Of a stretch of 64,000 nt of DNA, positions 41,885 to 51,733 are shown piece after piece. Position numbers and translations under genes: made by a program. The first letter of the stretch is position 1. Every line of letters begins with the position of its first letter. Under the pieces are notes generated by a model. It was given only the letters and a program-made list of their open reading frames with translations, ran no database searches and was not told where the DNA came from. This stretch comes from Albibacterium sp963696875. GTDB taxonomy: Bacteria; Bacteroidota; Bacteroidia; Sphingobacteriales; Sphingobacteriaceae. The stretch spans positions 1 to 64,000 of the forward strand of contig CAVOLQ010000003.1 of the NCBI GenBank assembly GCA_963696875.1, read 5' to 3'.

Positions 41885-44800
41885 TATTCGTCTCCTTATT
41901 TCTTAAACCCTGTCTTTCATTTCTTCGGATTCTCCGCTCGTTTTCTAACGATTGCCTATCCAAATATTTTCTTCTTTCTCTTCTTTCCTTCCTTCTCTTA
42001 TATCTTTCTAAGGACTTAGCACCTAAGAATAATTCTCTAAAATCATCGTAGTCCATGTTAATAATAAATCCGACACCTGTTTCAACTACTTGTCCTTGCA
42101 AAGTAACCTCATATTGATTTTTGCGGTAAGCTCTTAAAAGATAGCGGCCGTCTCTTGAAAGTTGATAGTCAATTGCAATATCCCCCGCGATATTTGTTGG
42201 CTGGCGTCCAGGTTGGTTGGTACCTTCTAATTCAAAATTTGAACCTATGGTCACTTTTAAACGATCATCAAGCAAGCGTTTAGAAATTCCTACATTTAAA
42301 TCCGTCCGACTCCTTAGATTCCCTGTACTATAATCGTCTACTGACTCTAAGTCAAAATCAAGTTCGACGCCTGCAATTAAATCACCTGCAAGTCTGTTTA
42401 ACTGGGCACTTAGCAATTTGCTTACACTCTCTCGAGCCATTGATTCTACGCTTCCGCCTGCGGAGCTGGAGAAAGGGTTCTCCGCCACAAACCTTCCCAA
42501 AACAATCAAAGCAAAGACTTGTTTATTTAATTCTGACTCATTATCGGAAATTTGCGCCAAACGGGTATTAACCAAGCTAATTACATCTTGAGATACACTT
42601 GCTCTTTCTTTGTCTACGTCAATTCCAAAGCTTAACTGCGGTTTCATCATTTCCCCTTTAATAAATAGATTTACTTGGAATGGAAGTTTCTCTTTATAAA
42701 GATTTTTATTTTGATTGCTCAATTGGTTTTCAACCAAGTCAATGGAAGGGGCGTTTATTAAATAATCTGCGGTTATATTAAGATCTGCGTCTAATGGATT
42801 CCCGGTCCAGGTAATGGTACTTCCTTTTCGGAAATCAAATCTACGTTTTAAAAAATTAAAGGATAAGTTGTAACTTCCTTCAGAAACCTCATAGGTTCCT
42901 GCCAAAGTCATTTTTCCACTAGGATCAATACCTGCGGTCAGTTGGGCCTTTCCTTTGGCTGAAACCGCATCACCACTACCCGGGTCAATAATAATGTTAA
43001 ATGTAGCCTTAGGGTCGACTTCTATATTAAATGAAATATCCATCCCAGTTACCCTTGGAGTAATGACGGTATCCTTTTGTGTGAAAACTTGCATTCTGTT
43101 TTCATTTCTCTTATCAATAAACTCTACGATTCCTTGTCGATCTACCAAGCCTGGATTTTCGTCAGGAATGACAATGGTAAAGTTGGTATTTTCATTTGCT
43201 TTTAGTGTACCGTCTACTTTTGGACTGGTAGCCGTTCCTCTTATTCTTAAATTACTGGTAACGAATAATTTTCCATAGAAGAGGTCATTATCCTTTGCAG
43301 TGGAGTTAACCACGTGGAAATTAGTTGCATTCAAACTTAAATCTAATAAGAAATCTGTATAAGTCTTTGTCTGGACAGTTCCATTTAGAATAGCTTTATT
43401 TCCAGTGCTGTCAGAAACCTCAAATTTATTGAATCTTATTCCTTCGTTGTTGAAGTTAATTCTTTGTTGATCAAAACGGAAAAGAGCATTTAACATGGAT
43501 ATATTGGTCTGCGCTTTGTCAAATAAAAGATCTCCATTAATAAGTGGAGATTTAGTTTCTCCTTTGATGGTTAATTGGCCATGGACGAATCCATCAGAGT
43601 GTTGCAGGTACCCCAAAGAAAAGGCTTCTAAAGTGGACATATTAAGGGTATTTAAATTTAGTATAAAATCTAAGCTCGAATTCCCACTTGATGGATTCAT
43701 GAAATCTCCTTTTAAGTTAACGTCATTTCCTTCACCTTCAATGCTTACATTTACTGCATAAACATTCTCCCGTTTATTATCAACCTGCATATTGATATCC
43801 CCGATAGTATCGTTTCCAAAATAGAATTGGTTAACGGTCAGGTCCGTCACAAAAGTAGGATTGCTTTCTAAGCGATCGACGAGCACTGTTCCTGTAATTC
43901 CACCCCGGACTTTTAAGGTGTTTGTTTCTAAAAACCTCGTGAACGTCTCAATTCTAAAGTCAGTGAATTTTACATCTAAAGGTGAATTTAAGGTTGAATC
44001 TTGGGAGTTTAAACTTAAAAATTGCCCTTCGTTTGATAAAACAAAATTATTGGCAATAATACCTGTTTTGCCAAAATGAATTTGATTGCCTGGCTCAATT
44101 TGCCACTTATCGTAGTTTAATATTAAGCCATTAGGCTGTAAATTAAGGATAAAGTCTTTTTTCTCGGACAGTATATTGACTCCTAGATGGTATTGCTCTC
44201 TATCAATAGAGTCCTTAATCCACAATCCAAAATCTAGCAAATTGTCCTTTACAGTTCCGCTAATTAACGTGTTGATCACTTGAACTGCAGCTACTTTTAT
44301 TTCGCCGATCCGTCCGGCATAGTAAATGGTTGTATCCGCAGTATTGAGGTCAAAAACTACGGTATCTATCAACATATCGTTATACAAAATATGAGGAGCA
44401 GCCAAACGAGCGTTAATTGCCTTATTTTCGCTAGAAAAGTTTCCATCTAACATGATATTGTCCATCTCCGTTAATTTCGGCAGCAGATTTCGTATCAGAG
44501 GCGACCGGATAAGCTCTGCACTAAATTCGAACGATTGCGGACTATATTCATTTGTAAAAACAGTTTGCTCGGGGTTATAATAGCTGCCTAGTACGGCTTG
44601 GACAGCCGCTGAAAGCTCCGTCAGTTTGTACTGGCCAACGATGTGAGCATTCAAGAACTCCGACTCTAAATTAATTAAACTTAGAGAATCACTAGCTTCT
44701 GCAGTAAGGGAAATGCTGTCAATAGGATATACGTCTCCATTGTAAGATAGTAGTGAATTGACAACATAAAGATGTCCATTTAGAAAGTCTGGATCTGCAG

Positions 44801-46976
44801 TTAAGAAATTGCCTTTAATTTCACCGTGGTATTTAATTTCGTCTTTTGTAATATGTAAGTTTTTTAAATTTAGGCTATCCGCGAACATTGAAAAGTTGAC
44901 ACTTGGATATTGCCCAAGCATATCTGCTTTAAAGTTTCCAAAAAGCTTTAAATTGGGGTCGTTACTTATTAAATGGGCCACTATATCTCCATTTGTTGCT
45001 TGCCCATTGATATTGATATCCGAATAGGTATAGCCCATGAACTCCGCGCTAATTAGTTTTGCCTGAACGTTGGCCACCGCTTTTTTAGGGTCCAAGCTTT
45101 TTCCTTTTATTTCGGCCACGAAAGTGATTTTGCCATAGGTGGTATCTCGCATGAATTTTCCTAAATCTAAATTTGAAACATTGATACGTGCATCATATAA
45201 TGTGTCAGCTCCTAATAAGAATTTTCCATCTACATCTGCATTTCCCGAAGAAGATGTAAAATGTAGATCAGTATTGAAATTCCTGGTTCCTCCAACAAAG
45301 GTTCCATATAGGTGAATATCCTTCGGTAATTCTATGCTATCTGGAAGAAGGCTTTTATCTATTAAATGGGCTAAGTCGCCATCTGTACTCGTTAATTCTT
45401 TTATATTTAGGTTTACCTGTAGCCTATCTAGATCAGGTAAGCCTGTTAAAGTTCCGGATACATTTAGTCGAGTATGTCCCAATGTGCTTACTCGGAGATT
45501 TGGGACTGTTAAATTTTCAACACGTCCTTTTATTGTTCCATCAATCAGGAATGTGTTTGTAAGTAATGGCTGCATTATCTGCATCGTATCAAGATTAGGA
45601 ACTAGTAATAACACATCTTTCATTCCTAATTTACTATTTTTTATAGAGGCGTCTAGAATGATGTTTTCGGGATGATCTAATGCGTTACCGATACTTGGAT
45701 AATGTGCGCTGATATTATCTCGGATGATGGTATTTGGTGTCTCCAGATAAAGGTCTTCGAGGGAAGCTCCTTTATTGGTATAGGAAAATAGAGTTTGTAG
45801 TTTTTTAATTTCGAAACTGCTTTTATCTTTAAAATTTAAAGTATTGACGTCCCCGCTAACAGAGTCGGTCGAAAAATAAAAGCTCTTTAATAGTAAATTT
45901 AAGTTGCTAATGTTGAGGTGGCTGTAGTCCATTCCTTTTTTTAGCACTGGAAAATTGTCATCATTATAAGCAATATGGCTCCCTTTTAAATCTACAGAAC
46001 TAGCCTTTATAATCCAGTTTAAAGATTCTGTACTAGTTGCGGGTTCAGTTTTTGTTTTTTCGGTCTTTGCGAAAGTAACGGATGCATCAGCACCATCTAG
46101 AACAAGTTTATTGATGTCAATATTTTCTTTGGGTAAATTAAGTTCGTTGAAATCCAGTTGTAAGGCGTTGAAAATCACCTTTGCCTTCATTTCTGCGATT
46201 GCATCATCATACTGTACATCGAAGTTTTTTAAGTCGAGTTTGCCAATTCTCATGTCTGTCGGCTGGTTCTCATCTACCACTTTTTCAACACCTAAAGCAG
46301 CAGTTGAGGGAAGGTCTTTCGCTCCTGCCACTTCCCATTGTTTAACAACTGCGGTAAACCCATTGATGTTTATCTGTGGAAGCTCAAAGAACATTTTACT
46401 GAGGTCGAAGGTTTTAATTTTAGTATTTAGATGACCTAGATTCAGGTGAGCACTTGTTCCGATTACATCATCATTATATACAATTTTTATACGATCTAGA
46501 TTGATTTTGTCAATGGAAAAAGCCATCGATGCACTGGTATCTTTAGAATCACTTTGGATTTGTTCGGTTACAAATGCCCGAATGATATAATCAAAATTAT
46601 AAGCGCTATCAGGTAAAGTCCGGTTTACATGGGCCGTAATTCCCCGAAAGTCCAGTTCATTTATTTCAACTTTATTTTTAAGAAGTTTCAGTAAACTAAT
46701 ATCTACTTTTAAGGTGTCAGCTGCGAATAAAGTGTCCCGCTTCTGATCTTCAAAATATACCCCTTCTAGCACCAAGAGTTTGGGCAGGTCTAAGCTAACT
46801 TTAGCAAGCTCTACCTTTGTCCCTATTTTGCTTTCTAAATAATTGACGACTTTTTGTACGGCGTAGTTTTGTACCGCAGGGATACGAATTAAAATGAAAG
46901 CAAGTAGAATAAGGCCGATAATCCCGCCTATAACCCATAAAAGAACTTTTAAACTAACTTTAGTAAATTTATTCAA
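41874..46976 (-). CDS. tamB: TamB: translocation and assembly module, large periplasm-spanning protein
   Basis: 1700 residues. One N-terminal membrane anchor (about 10-30) is followed by a very long beta-rich region of AsmA-like repeats that forms a hydrophobic groove across the periplasm, then a DUF490 domain (about 1230-1640). The last 45 residues are extremely Arg/Lys/Glu-rich and probably disordered. Homologues shuttle lipids or help insert outer-membrane proteins with the Omp85 partner. Encoded upstream of tamL in one operon with overlapping genes. The largest gene in the window. Confidence 0.92.
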   Translation of the reverse strand: MNKFTKVSLKVLLWVIGGIIGLILLAFILIRIPAVQNYAVQKVVNYLESKIGTKVELAKVSLDLPKLLVLEGVYFEDQKRDTLFAADTLKVDISLLKLLKNKVEINELDFRGITAHVNRTLPDSAYNFDYIIRAFVTEQIQSDSKDTSASMAFSIDKINLDRIKIVYNDDVIGTSAHLNLGHLNTKIKTFDLSKMFFELPQININGFTAVVKQWEVAGAKDLPSTAALGVEKVVDENQPTDMRIGKLDLKNFDVQYDDAIAEMKAKVIFNALQLDFNELNLPKENIDINKLVLDGADASVTFAKTEKTKTEPATSTESLNWIIKASSVDLKGSHIAYNDDNFPVLKKGMDYSHLNISNLNLLLKSFYFSTDSVSGDVNTLNFKDKSSFEIKKLQTLFSYTNKGASLEDLYLETPNTIIRDNISAHYPSIGNALDHPENIILDASIKNSKLGMKDVLLLVPNLDTMQIMQPLLTNTFLIDGTIKGRVENLTVPNLRVSTLGHTRLNVSGTLTGLPDLDRLQVNLNIKELTSTDGDLAHLIDKSLLPDSIELPKDIHLYGTFVGGTRNFNTDLHFTSSSGNADVDGKFLLGADTLYDARINVSNLDLGKFMRDTTYGKITFVAEIKGKSLDPKKAVANVQAKLISAEFMGYTYSDININGQATNGDIVAHLISNDPNLKLFGNFKADMLGQYPSVNFSMFADSLNLKNLHITKDEIKYHGEIKGNFLTADPDFLNGHLYVVNSLLSYNGDVYPIDSISLTAEASDSLSLINLESEFLNAHIVGQYKLTELSAAVQAVLGSYYNPEQTVFTNEYSPQSFEFSAELIRSPLIRNLLPKLTEMDNIMLDGNFSSENKAINARLAAPHILYNDMLIDTVVFDLNTADTTIYYAGRIGEIKVAAVQVINTLISGTVKDNLLDFGLWIKDSIDREQYHLGVNILSEKKDFILNLQPNGLILNYDKWQIEPGNQIHFGKTGIIANNFVLSNEGQFLSLNSQDSTLNSPLDVKFTDFRIETFTRFLETNTLKVRGGITGTVLVDRLESNPTFVTDLTVNQFYFGNDTIGDINMQVDNKRENVYAVNVSIEGEGNDVNLKGDFMNPSSGNSSLDFILNLNTLNMSTLEAFSLGYLQHSDGFVHGQLTIKGETKSPLINGDLLFDKAQTNISMLNALFRFDQQRINFNNEGIRFNKFEVSDSTGNKAILNGTVQTKTYTDFLLDLSLNATNFHVVNSTAKDNDLFYGKLFVTSNLRIRGTATSPKVDGTLKANENTNFTIVIPDENPGLVDRQGIVEFIDKRNENRMQVFTQKDTVITPRVTGMDISFNIEVDPKATFNIIIDPGSGDAVSAKGKAQLTAGIDPSGKMTLAGTYEVSEGSYNLSFNFLKRRFDFRKGSTITWTGNPLDADLNITADYLINAPSIDLVENQLSNQNKNLYKEKLPFQVNLFIKGEMMKPQLSFGIDVDKERASVSQDVISLVNTRLAQISDNESELNKQVFALIVLGRFVAENPFSSSAGGSVESMARESVSKLLSAQLNRLAGDLIAGVELDFDLESVDDYSTGNLRSRTDLNVGISKRLLDDRLKVTIGSNFELEGTNQPGRQPTNIAGDIAIDYQLSRDGRYLLRAYRKNQYEVTLQGQVVETGVGFIINMDYDDFRELFLGAKSLERYKRRKERRERRKYLDRQSLENERRIRRNERQGLRNKETNNEE

Positions 46977-47052
46977 GATCCTGCAATTTCGTTATGCAAT
47001 CAATATTTTAACGCAAATTTCAATTATTTGTTTGAAATCACTTTTGATATGC

Positions 47053-47060
47053 CAAAGGTA
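47053..47060 (-). promoter_or_regulatory. -7 promoter element of tamB-tamL
   Basis: TACCTTTG on the minus strand, about 75 bases upstream of the tamB ATG. No convincing -33 element. Confidence 0.4.
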
Positions 47061-47218
47061 TCGATTCTTATAAAGTGATCTATAGAAAAATGAATAAAGA
47101 ATTAAGGATATTATATAGAAAAATATCTTTGGAAAAATATCGGAAATGGAACGGATTGCAAAGCAATACAGGTTAGATCATTTTGAAACAGGCTGTATTC
47201 TTGCTTTATAATTCTTTA

Positions 47219-47431
47219 TTATCGAATGATCGTCATAAGTTCATTGCGCCTGCAATATTGTTTTTTGAAAATGAGTGTGTAAACTATTGCTCCTAAGAAT
47301 GGTACTAACATTACTATCAAAGCCCAAGCAATCTTATGTTTCGCAGAATAATCTTTGTCCTTAACAATAGAATACAACAAATAAATGCAAAACAGGTAAT
47401 AACCGATAATTAAAAAAAGAACCAACTTCAT
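47219..47431 (-). CDS. Small membrane protein with a PLDc_N-like domain
   Basis: 70 residues from the ATG at 47431, which has GGAGG five bases upstream, one of the best Shine-Dalgarno sites in the window. Two membrane helices (about 2-22 and 34-55) with the motif KHKIAWALIVMLVPFLGAIVYTLI, the PLDc_N (phospholipase D N-terminal-like) signature found also in stand-alone small proteins of Bacteroidota. There is no catalytic domain. Function unknown. Confidence 0.75.
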   Translation of the reverse strand: MKLVLFLIIGYYLFCIYLLYSIVKDKDYSAKHKIAWALIVMLVPFLGAIVYTLIFKKQYCRRNELMTIIR

Positions 47432-47529
47432 AATACCCTCCAATCTTTTTTAGCTGTCCAAGTAAGATACTGAAAGTTAGGCGGTAATCCAAATGTATAT
47501 CTATTTCCCTATTCCACAGCTCAATTCCG

Positions 47530-47537
47530 TATCTTTG
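47530..47537 (+). promoter_or_regulatory. -7 promoter element of dnaE
   Basis: TATCTTTG matches TAnnTTTG, with the start expected near 47542 and the ATG at 47559. It excludes the upstream ATG at 47493. Confidence 0.55.
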
Positions 47538-47558
47538 AATTCTTTAAAAATTCATACT

Positions 47559-50500
47559 ATGCCCCAGTTTAACCACCTACATGTTCACTCCCAATTTTCA
47601 CTTTTAGACGGAGCTGCGGATATTACTAAGATGTTCCAAAAAGCCTTTAAAGATGATATGAAAGCCATGGCTATCACAGATCATGGCAATATGTTTGGTG
47701 TCTTTAAATTCGTAGCTGAAGCAGCTAAACATAATATAAAACCCATCGTAGGTTGCGAATTCTACATGGTTGAAGATCGTCATATTAAGCAATTCACAAA
47801 AGAGAAGAAAGACAAGCGCTATCATCAGCTGATGCTTGCAAAAAATGCTGAGGGCTATCAAAATTTAATAAAACTATGTTCCTTAGGTTATATTGAAGGA
47901 ATGTATAGCAAATGGCCAAGAATAGATAAAGAGCTTATCTTGAAATATCATAAAGGATTGATAGCTACCACTTGTTGCTTAGGAGCTATTGTTCCTCAAT
48001 ACATTTTAAATGATGAATTGGAAAAGGCAGAGACCGAGTTTAAATGGTGGTTAGATCTTTTTGGTGAAGATTATTATATTGAATTACAAAGGCATGGTCT
48101 GCCTGAGCAAGGGAAGGTAAATGCTGTATTGCTCAAATTTGCAGTAAAGTATAATGTTAAAATAATTTGTTCAAACGATACACATTATGTAGACGAGGAT
48201 AATGCGAATGCACATGATATATTACTTTGTGTAAATACCAACGACCTTCAGAAAACACCAATTGCCACAGATGAGGAGGGGGGGAAAGGCTATCGATTTG
48301 GTTTCCCAAATAATGAGTTCTATTTCAAGACTCAGAAGGAAATGCGTAAACTTTTCCACGATGTTCCTCAGGCGTTAGATAATACAAATGAGATTGTGGA
48401 TAAGGTAGATACCTTAAAGTTAAAGCGCGATATCATGCTTCCCAATTTCCCAATTCCAGAAGAGTTCAAAATTCACCAGGGACCTACAGCCGATAAAGAG
48501 AATCAGTGGGAATATTTAAAACACATTACGTATGAAGGTGCGAGAAATAGGTATAGTGAAATTGGCTTAGAAACCCAGGAACGTATTGATTTTGAGCTTT
48601 TCACGATTAAGACAATGGGTTTTGCAGGTTATTTTCTTATTGTAGCTGATTTTATAAAAGCTGGCCGTGATATGGGAGTGTTTGTAGGTCCTGGAAGAGG
48701 TTCTGCAGCAGGATCAGTAGTAGCCTATTGTATAGGAATAACAAATATTGATCCTTTAAAATACAATCTTCTTTTTGAGCGTTTTTTAAATCCAGATCGA
48801 AACTCCATGCCCGATATTGATACGGATTTTGACGACGAAGGCCGCCAAAAGGTAATCGATTATGTCGTAGATAAGTATGGTCAAAATCAAGTGGCCCAGA
48901 TCATAACCTATGGATCTATGGCTGCCAAAAGTAGTATTAAGGATGTTGCCCGGGTTCTAGACTTGCCTTTAAGCGAATCTAATGCACTTGCCAAATTAGT
49001 TCCGGATCGACCGGGGACCAACCTGAATAAAGTGATGACCGCTCCTTTAGAAGATTTAAAAAAGCAGTTAAGTCCAGAGGATATTGAAAATATAGTAAAG
49101 TTGCGTGAACACCTGTCGAAAACTAATGAAATCCAATCAAAAGTTTTAAAAGAAGCCTTAGTCCTTGAAGGATCAGTTAGGAACGTCGGAATTCATGCTG
49201 CTGGAATTATCATTGCACCGGAAGATTTAACCAATATTGTTCCGGTTTCAACTTCCAAGGAATCTACCTTACTTGTTACCCAGTATGATGGCCGGGTGAT
49301 TGAAGATGCGGGAGTTATAAAAATGGACTTTTTGGGATTGAAGACGTTGACCATTCTAAAGGATGCTTTAAGAATGATTAAAGAGAATCATGGTGTTGAT
49401 ATTGCCATTGATGAAATTCCATTAGACGATGCTCCAACTTTTGAGCTTTACCAAAGGGGGGACACTAGAGGAACTTTTCAGTTTGAAAGCGATGGCATGG
49501 TAAAATACCTACGGGAGTTAAAACCCGATAAATTCGAAGATTTAATCGCGATGAATGCTCTTTATCGCCCTGGTCCGATGGATTATATTCCATTATATGT
49601 AAACAGGAAACATGGTCGTGAGGAAATCAAATATGATTTAGACGCCATGGAGGAGTACCTTTCGGATACATATGGGATTACCGTCTATCAAGAGCAAGTG
49701 ATGCTTTTGTCTCAAAAGCTAGGAAACTTCAGTAAGGGAGATGCCGATGTTTTGCGAAAAGCAATGGGGAAGAAGGATAGGAAAATGTTGGATATGCTAA
49801 AGCCTCAATTTATTGAGAACGGCAAGAAAAATGGACACAATGAGAAGATTTTAAATAAAGTTTGGACAGACTGGGAAGCTTTTGCAGCTTACGCTTTTAA
49901 TAAATCGCATTCTACTTGTTACGCTTTTGTTGCGTATCAAACTGCCTATTTAAAGACGCATTATCCGTCCGAATACATGGCGGCAGTATTAAATAACCAA
50001 AACAACATTGAAAAGATTGCTTTCTTTATGGAAGAGTGTAAGAAGATGGGTTTAAATGTGTTGGGGCCAGATGTAAATGAATCAGGGCAAAGTTTCGGTG
50101 TCAATAAAAAAGGCGATGTGCGTTTTGGGATGGCAGCTGTAAAAGGTATTGGGGATAAGGCGGTCGAGAGCATCATCGAAGAACGCGATGCCAACGGACC
50201 TTATCTAAGTATTTACGATTTCGTACAAAGAAGTAATTTGCGATCGGTAAATCGTAGGGTAATGGAAAATCTTGTTTATAGTGGTGCCTTTGATTGTTTT
50301 GAGAAGCCACGTGCACAATATTTTCAAATCCCTGATGGAAGTAATCAAATTGCAATCGAACGCTTAATTAAATATGGGAACGATTATCAAAATAATAAAA
50401 ACAGTTCGGCCATGTCATTATTTGGAGGAACTAGTGATGCGGATATTCCAGAGCCTGCTTTGCCAGACTGCGAAGAGTGGGAATTGATAGAACGTTTGAA

Positions 50501-51191
50501 ACATGAAAAGGAGCTTATTGGTATTTATTTAACAGGTCATCCTTTAGATAATTACCGCATTGAAATGGAGCATTTTTGTTCAACAAAAGTGGAAGAATTA
50601 CAACTACTTGATAAAATAAAATCTCCTGAGGTTGACGAAGAGGTAAAAAAGGCATTTGATAGATTGAAGCATAAAGAGCTGGTAATTGGCGGTTTAGTTT
50701 CAGCCGCGGCTCATCGAATAACAAGAAGAGGTATGCCTTTCGGTATCGTCACTTTTGAAGACTACACAAGTTCGTTTGAAATTGCGGTATTCGGTGAGGA
50801 GTATGTGAAGTTCAAAGCGTTTTTTGAAGCAGGTTACTTTCTCCAGATCCATGGAAATATTAGAGAGCGTTATAGGAATTCGGGCGATTATGAATTTAAA
50901 ATAAAGAATATTCAGCTATTGGATGAGGTGCGAGACAAGATGGCTAAATGCATTACCATTCAGCTCCCTTTACATGAAATATCGTCAGGCTTCTTAAAAG
51001 GGCTTGAAGAAATTGTAGAGCGTAACCAAAACCAAAATGGAGAACGCAAATGCGAGTTGAAATTCACAGTTTTAGACTATGAGGACGAAATTTCTATAGA
51101 TATGTTTTCTAAAAGTGTGAAAGTAAATCCTGATAATCATTTCATGGCAGAAATCTCCAAGCTCAGAGGCATTCAATATAAGTTGAATTAA
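47559..51191 (+). CDS. dnaE: DNA polymerase III, alpha subunit
   Basis: 1210 residues from the ATG at 47559, chosen over 47493 because the family begins FNHLHVHSQFSLLDG and a -7 element lies between the two. It is the replicative polymerase. Order: PHP domain with HLHVHSQFSLLDG and the other metal-binding segments, the catalytic palm with GPGRGSAAGS, the Asp pair in PDIDTDFDDEG and the third Asp in KMDFLGLKTLTIL, fingers, helix-hairpin-helix and OB-fold. Single-gene unit with trxA about 115 bases downstream. Confidence 0.96.
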   Translation: MPQFNHLHVHSQFSLLDGAADITKMFQKAFKDDMKAMAITDHGNMFGVFKFVAEAAKHNIKPIVGCEFYMVEDRHIKQFTKEKKDKRYHQLMLAKNAEGYQNLIKLCSLGYIEGMYSKWPRIDKELILKYHKGLIATTCCLGAIVPQYILNDELEKAETEFKWWLDLFGEDYYIELQRHGLPEQGKVNAVLLKFAVKYNVKIICSNDTHYVDEDNANAHDILLCVNTNDLQKTPIATDEEGGKGYRFGFPNNEFYFKTQKEMRKLFHDVPQALDNTNEIVDKVDTLKLKRDIMLPNFPIPEEFKIHQGPTADKENQWEYLKHITYEGARNRYSEIGLETQERIDFELFTIKTMGFAGYFLIVADFIKAGRDMGVFVGPGRGSAAGSVVAYCIGITNIDPLKYNLLFERFLNPDRNSMPDIDTDFDDEGRQKVIDYVVDKYGQNQVAQIITYGSMAAKSSIKDVARVLDLPLSESNALAKLVPDRPGTNLNKVMTAPLEDLKKQLSPEDIENIVKLREHLSKTNEIQSKVLKEALVLEGSVRNVGIHAAGIIIAPEDLTNIVPVSTSKESTLLVTQYDGRVIEDAGVIKMDFLGLKTLTILKDALRMIKENHGVDIAIDEIPLDDAPTFELYQRGDTRGTFQFESDGMVKYLRELKPDKFEDLIAMNALYRPGPMDYIPLYVNRKHGREEIKYDLDAMEEYLSDTYGITVYQEQVMLLSQKLGNFSKGDADVLRKAMGKKDRKMLDMLKPQFIENGKKNGHNEKILNKVWTDWEAFAAYAFNKSHSTCYAFVAYQTAYLKTHYPSEYMAAVLNNQNNIEKIAFFMEECKKMGLNVLGPDVNESGQSFGVNKKGDVRFGMAAVKGIGDKAVESIIEERDANGPYLSIYDFVQRSNLRSVNRRVMENLVYSGAFDCFEKPRAQYFQIPDGSNQIAIERLIKYGNDYQNNKNSSAMSLFGGTSDADIPEPALPDCEEWELIERLKHEKELIGIYLTGHPLDNYRIEMEHFCSTKVEELQLLDKIKSPEVDEEVKKAFDRLKHKELVIGGLVSAAAHRITRRGMPFGIVTFEDYTSSFEIAVFGEEYVKFKAFFEAGYFLQIHGNIRERYRNSGDYEFKIKNIQLLDEVRDKMAKCITIQLPLHEISSGFLKGLEEIVERNQNQNGERKCELKFTVLDYEDEISIDMFSKSVKVNPDNHFMAEISKLRGIQYKLN

Positions 51192-51308
51192 TGTCAGTTT
51201 TAACTGATTAACCTAACAAATTCTCAAATGGCAGAGATTTTGCCCAATAAAATTGTATATTAGTATATCCAAGAAAATAAATAGAATACATAAAATTAAA
51301 TTATAACT

Positions 51309-51626
51309 ATGGCAATTGAAATTACAGACAGCAACTTTGATGAAGTTGTTATGAAGTCAGATAAACCCGTTTTAGTGGATTTTTGGGCAGAATGGTGTGG
51401 TCCTTGTCGCATGGTGGGTCCAGTTGTAGAAGAATTAGCAAAGGAGTATGACGGCAAAGCTGTTATAGGGAAGGTAAATGTGGATGAAAATCCGGATATT
51501 TCCGTAAAGTTTGGTATCAGAAACATTCCGGCATTATTATATTTCAAAAATGGGGAAATTGTTGACAAGCAAATTGGTGCTGTTCCAAAATCCGTTTTAG
51601 CAGAGAAATTAGACAAACAGCTTTAA
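51309..51626 (+). CDS. trxA: Thioredoxin
   Basis: 105 residues, full length. Active site W29-C30-G31-P32-C33, cis-proline in RNIPALLYFKNGE and the buried Asp in VLVDFWAEWC. Reduces protein disulfides, including peroxiredoxins such as the Bcp-type enzyme encoded at 32377. Followed by a bidirectional terminator. Confidence 0.97.
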   Translation: MAIEITDSNFDEVVMKSDKPVLVDFWAEWCGPCRMVGPVVEELAKEYDGKAVIGKVNVDENPDISVKFGIRNIPALLYFKNGEIVDKQIGAVPKSVLAEKLDKQL

Positions 51627-51653
51627 TCGTTTCAAAAAAGAACCTTTCTAAAC

Positions 51654-51690
51654 AAAAAGGGCGCTTTCTATTATAGGAAGCGCCCTTTTT
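51654..51690. terminator. Bidirectional terminator between trxA and the ABC-F gene
   Basis: Stem AAAAAGGGCGCTTTC (51654-51668) / GGAAGCGCCCTTTTT (51676-51690) with one mismatch beside a 7-base loop, A and T runs on both sides, in a convergent gap. Confidence 0.9.
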
Positions 51691-51733
51691 AGGTATTTGA
51701 TATTGACAGCTAATATTACTGACAATTGATTAT

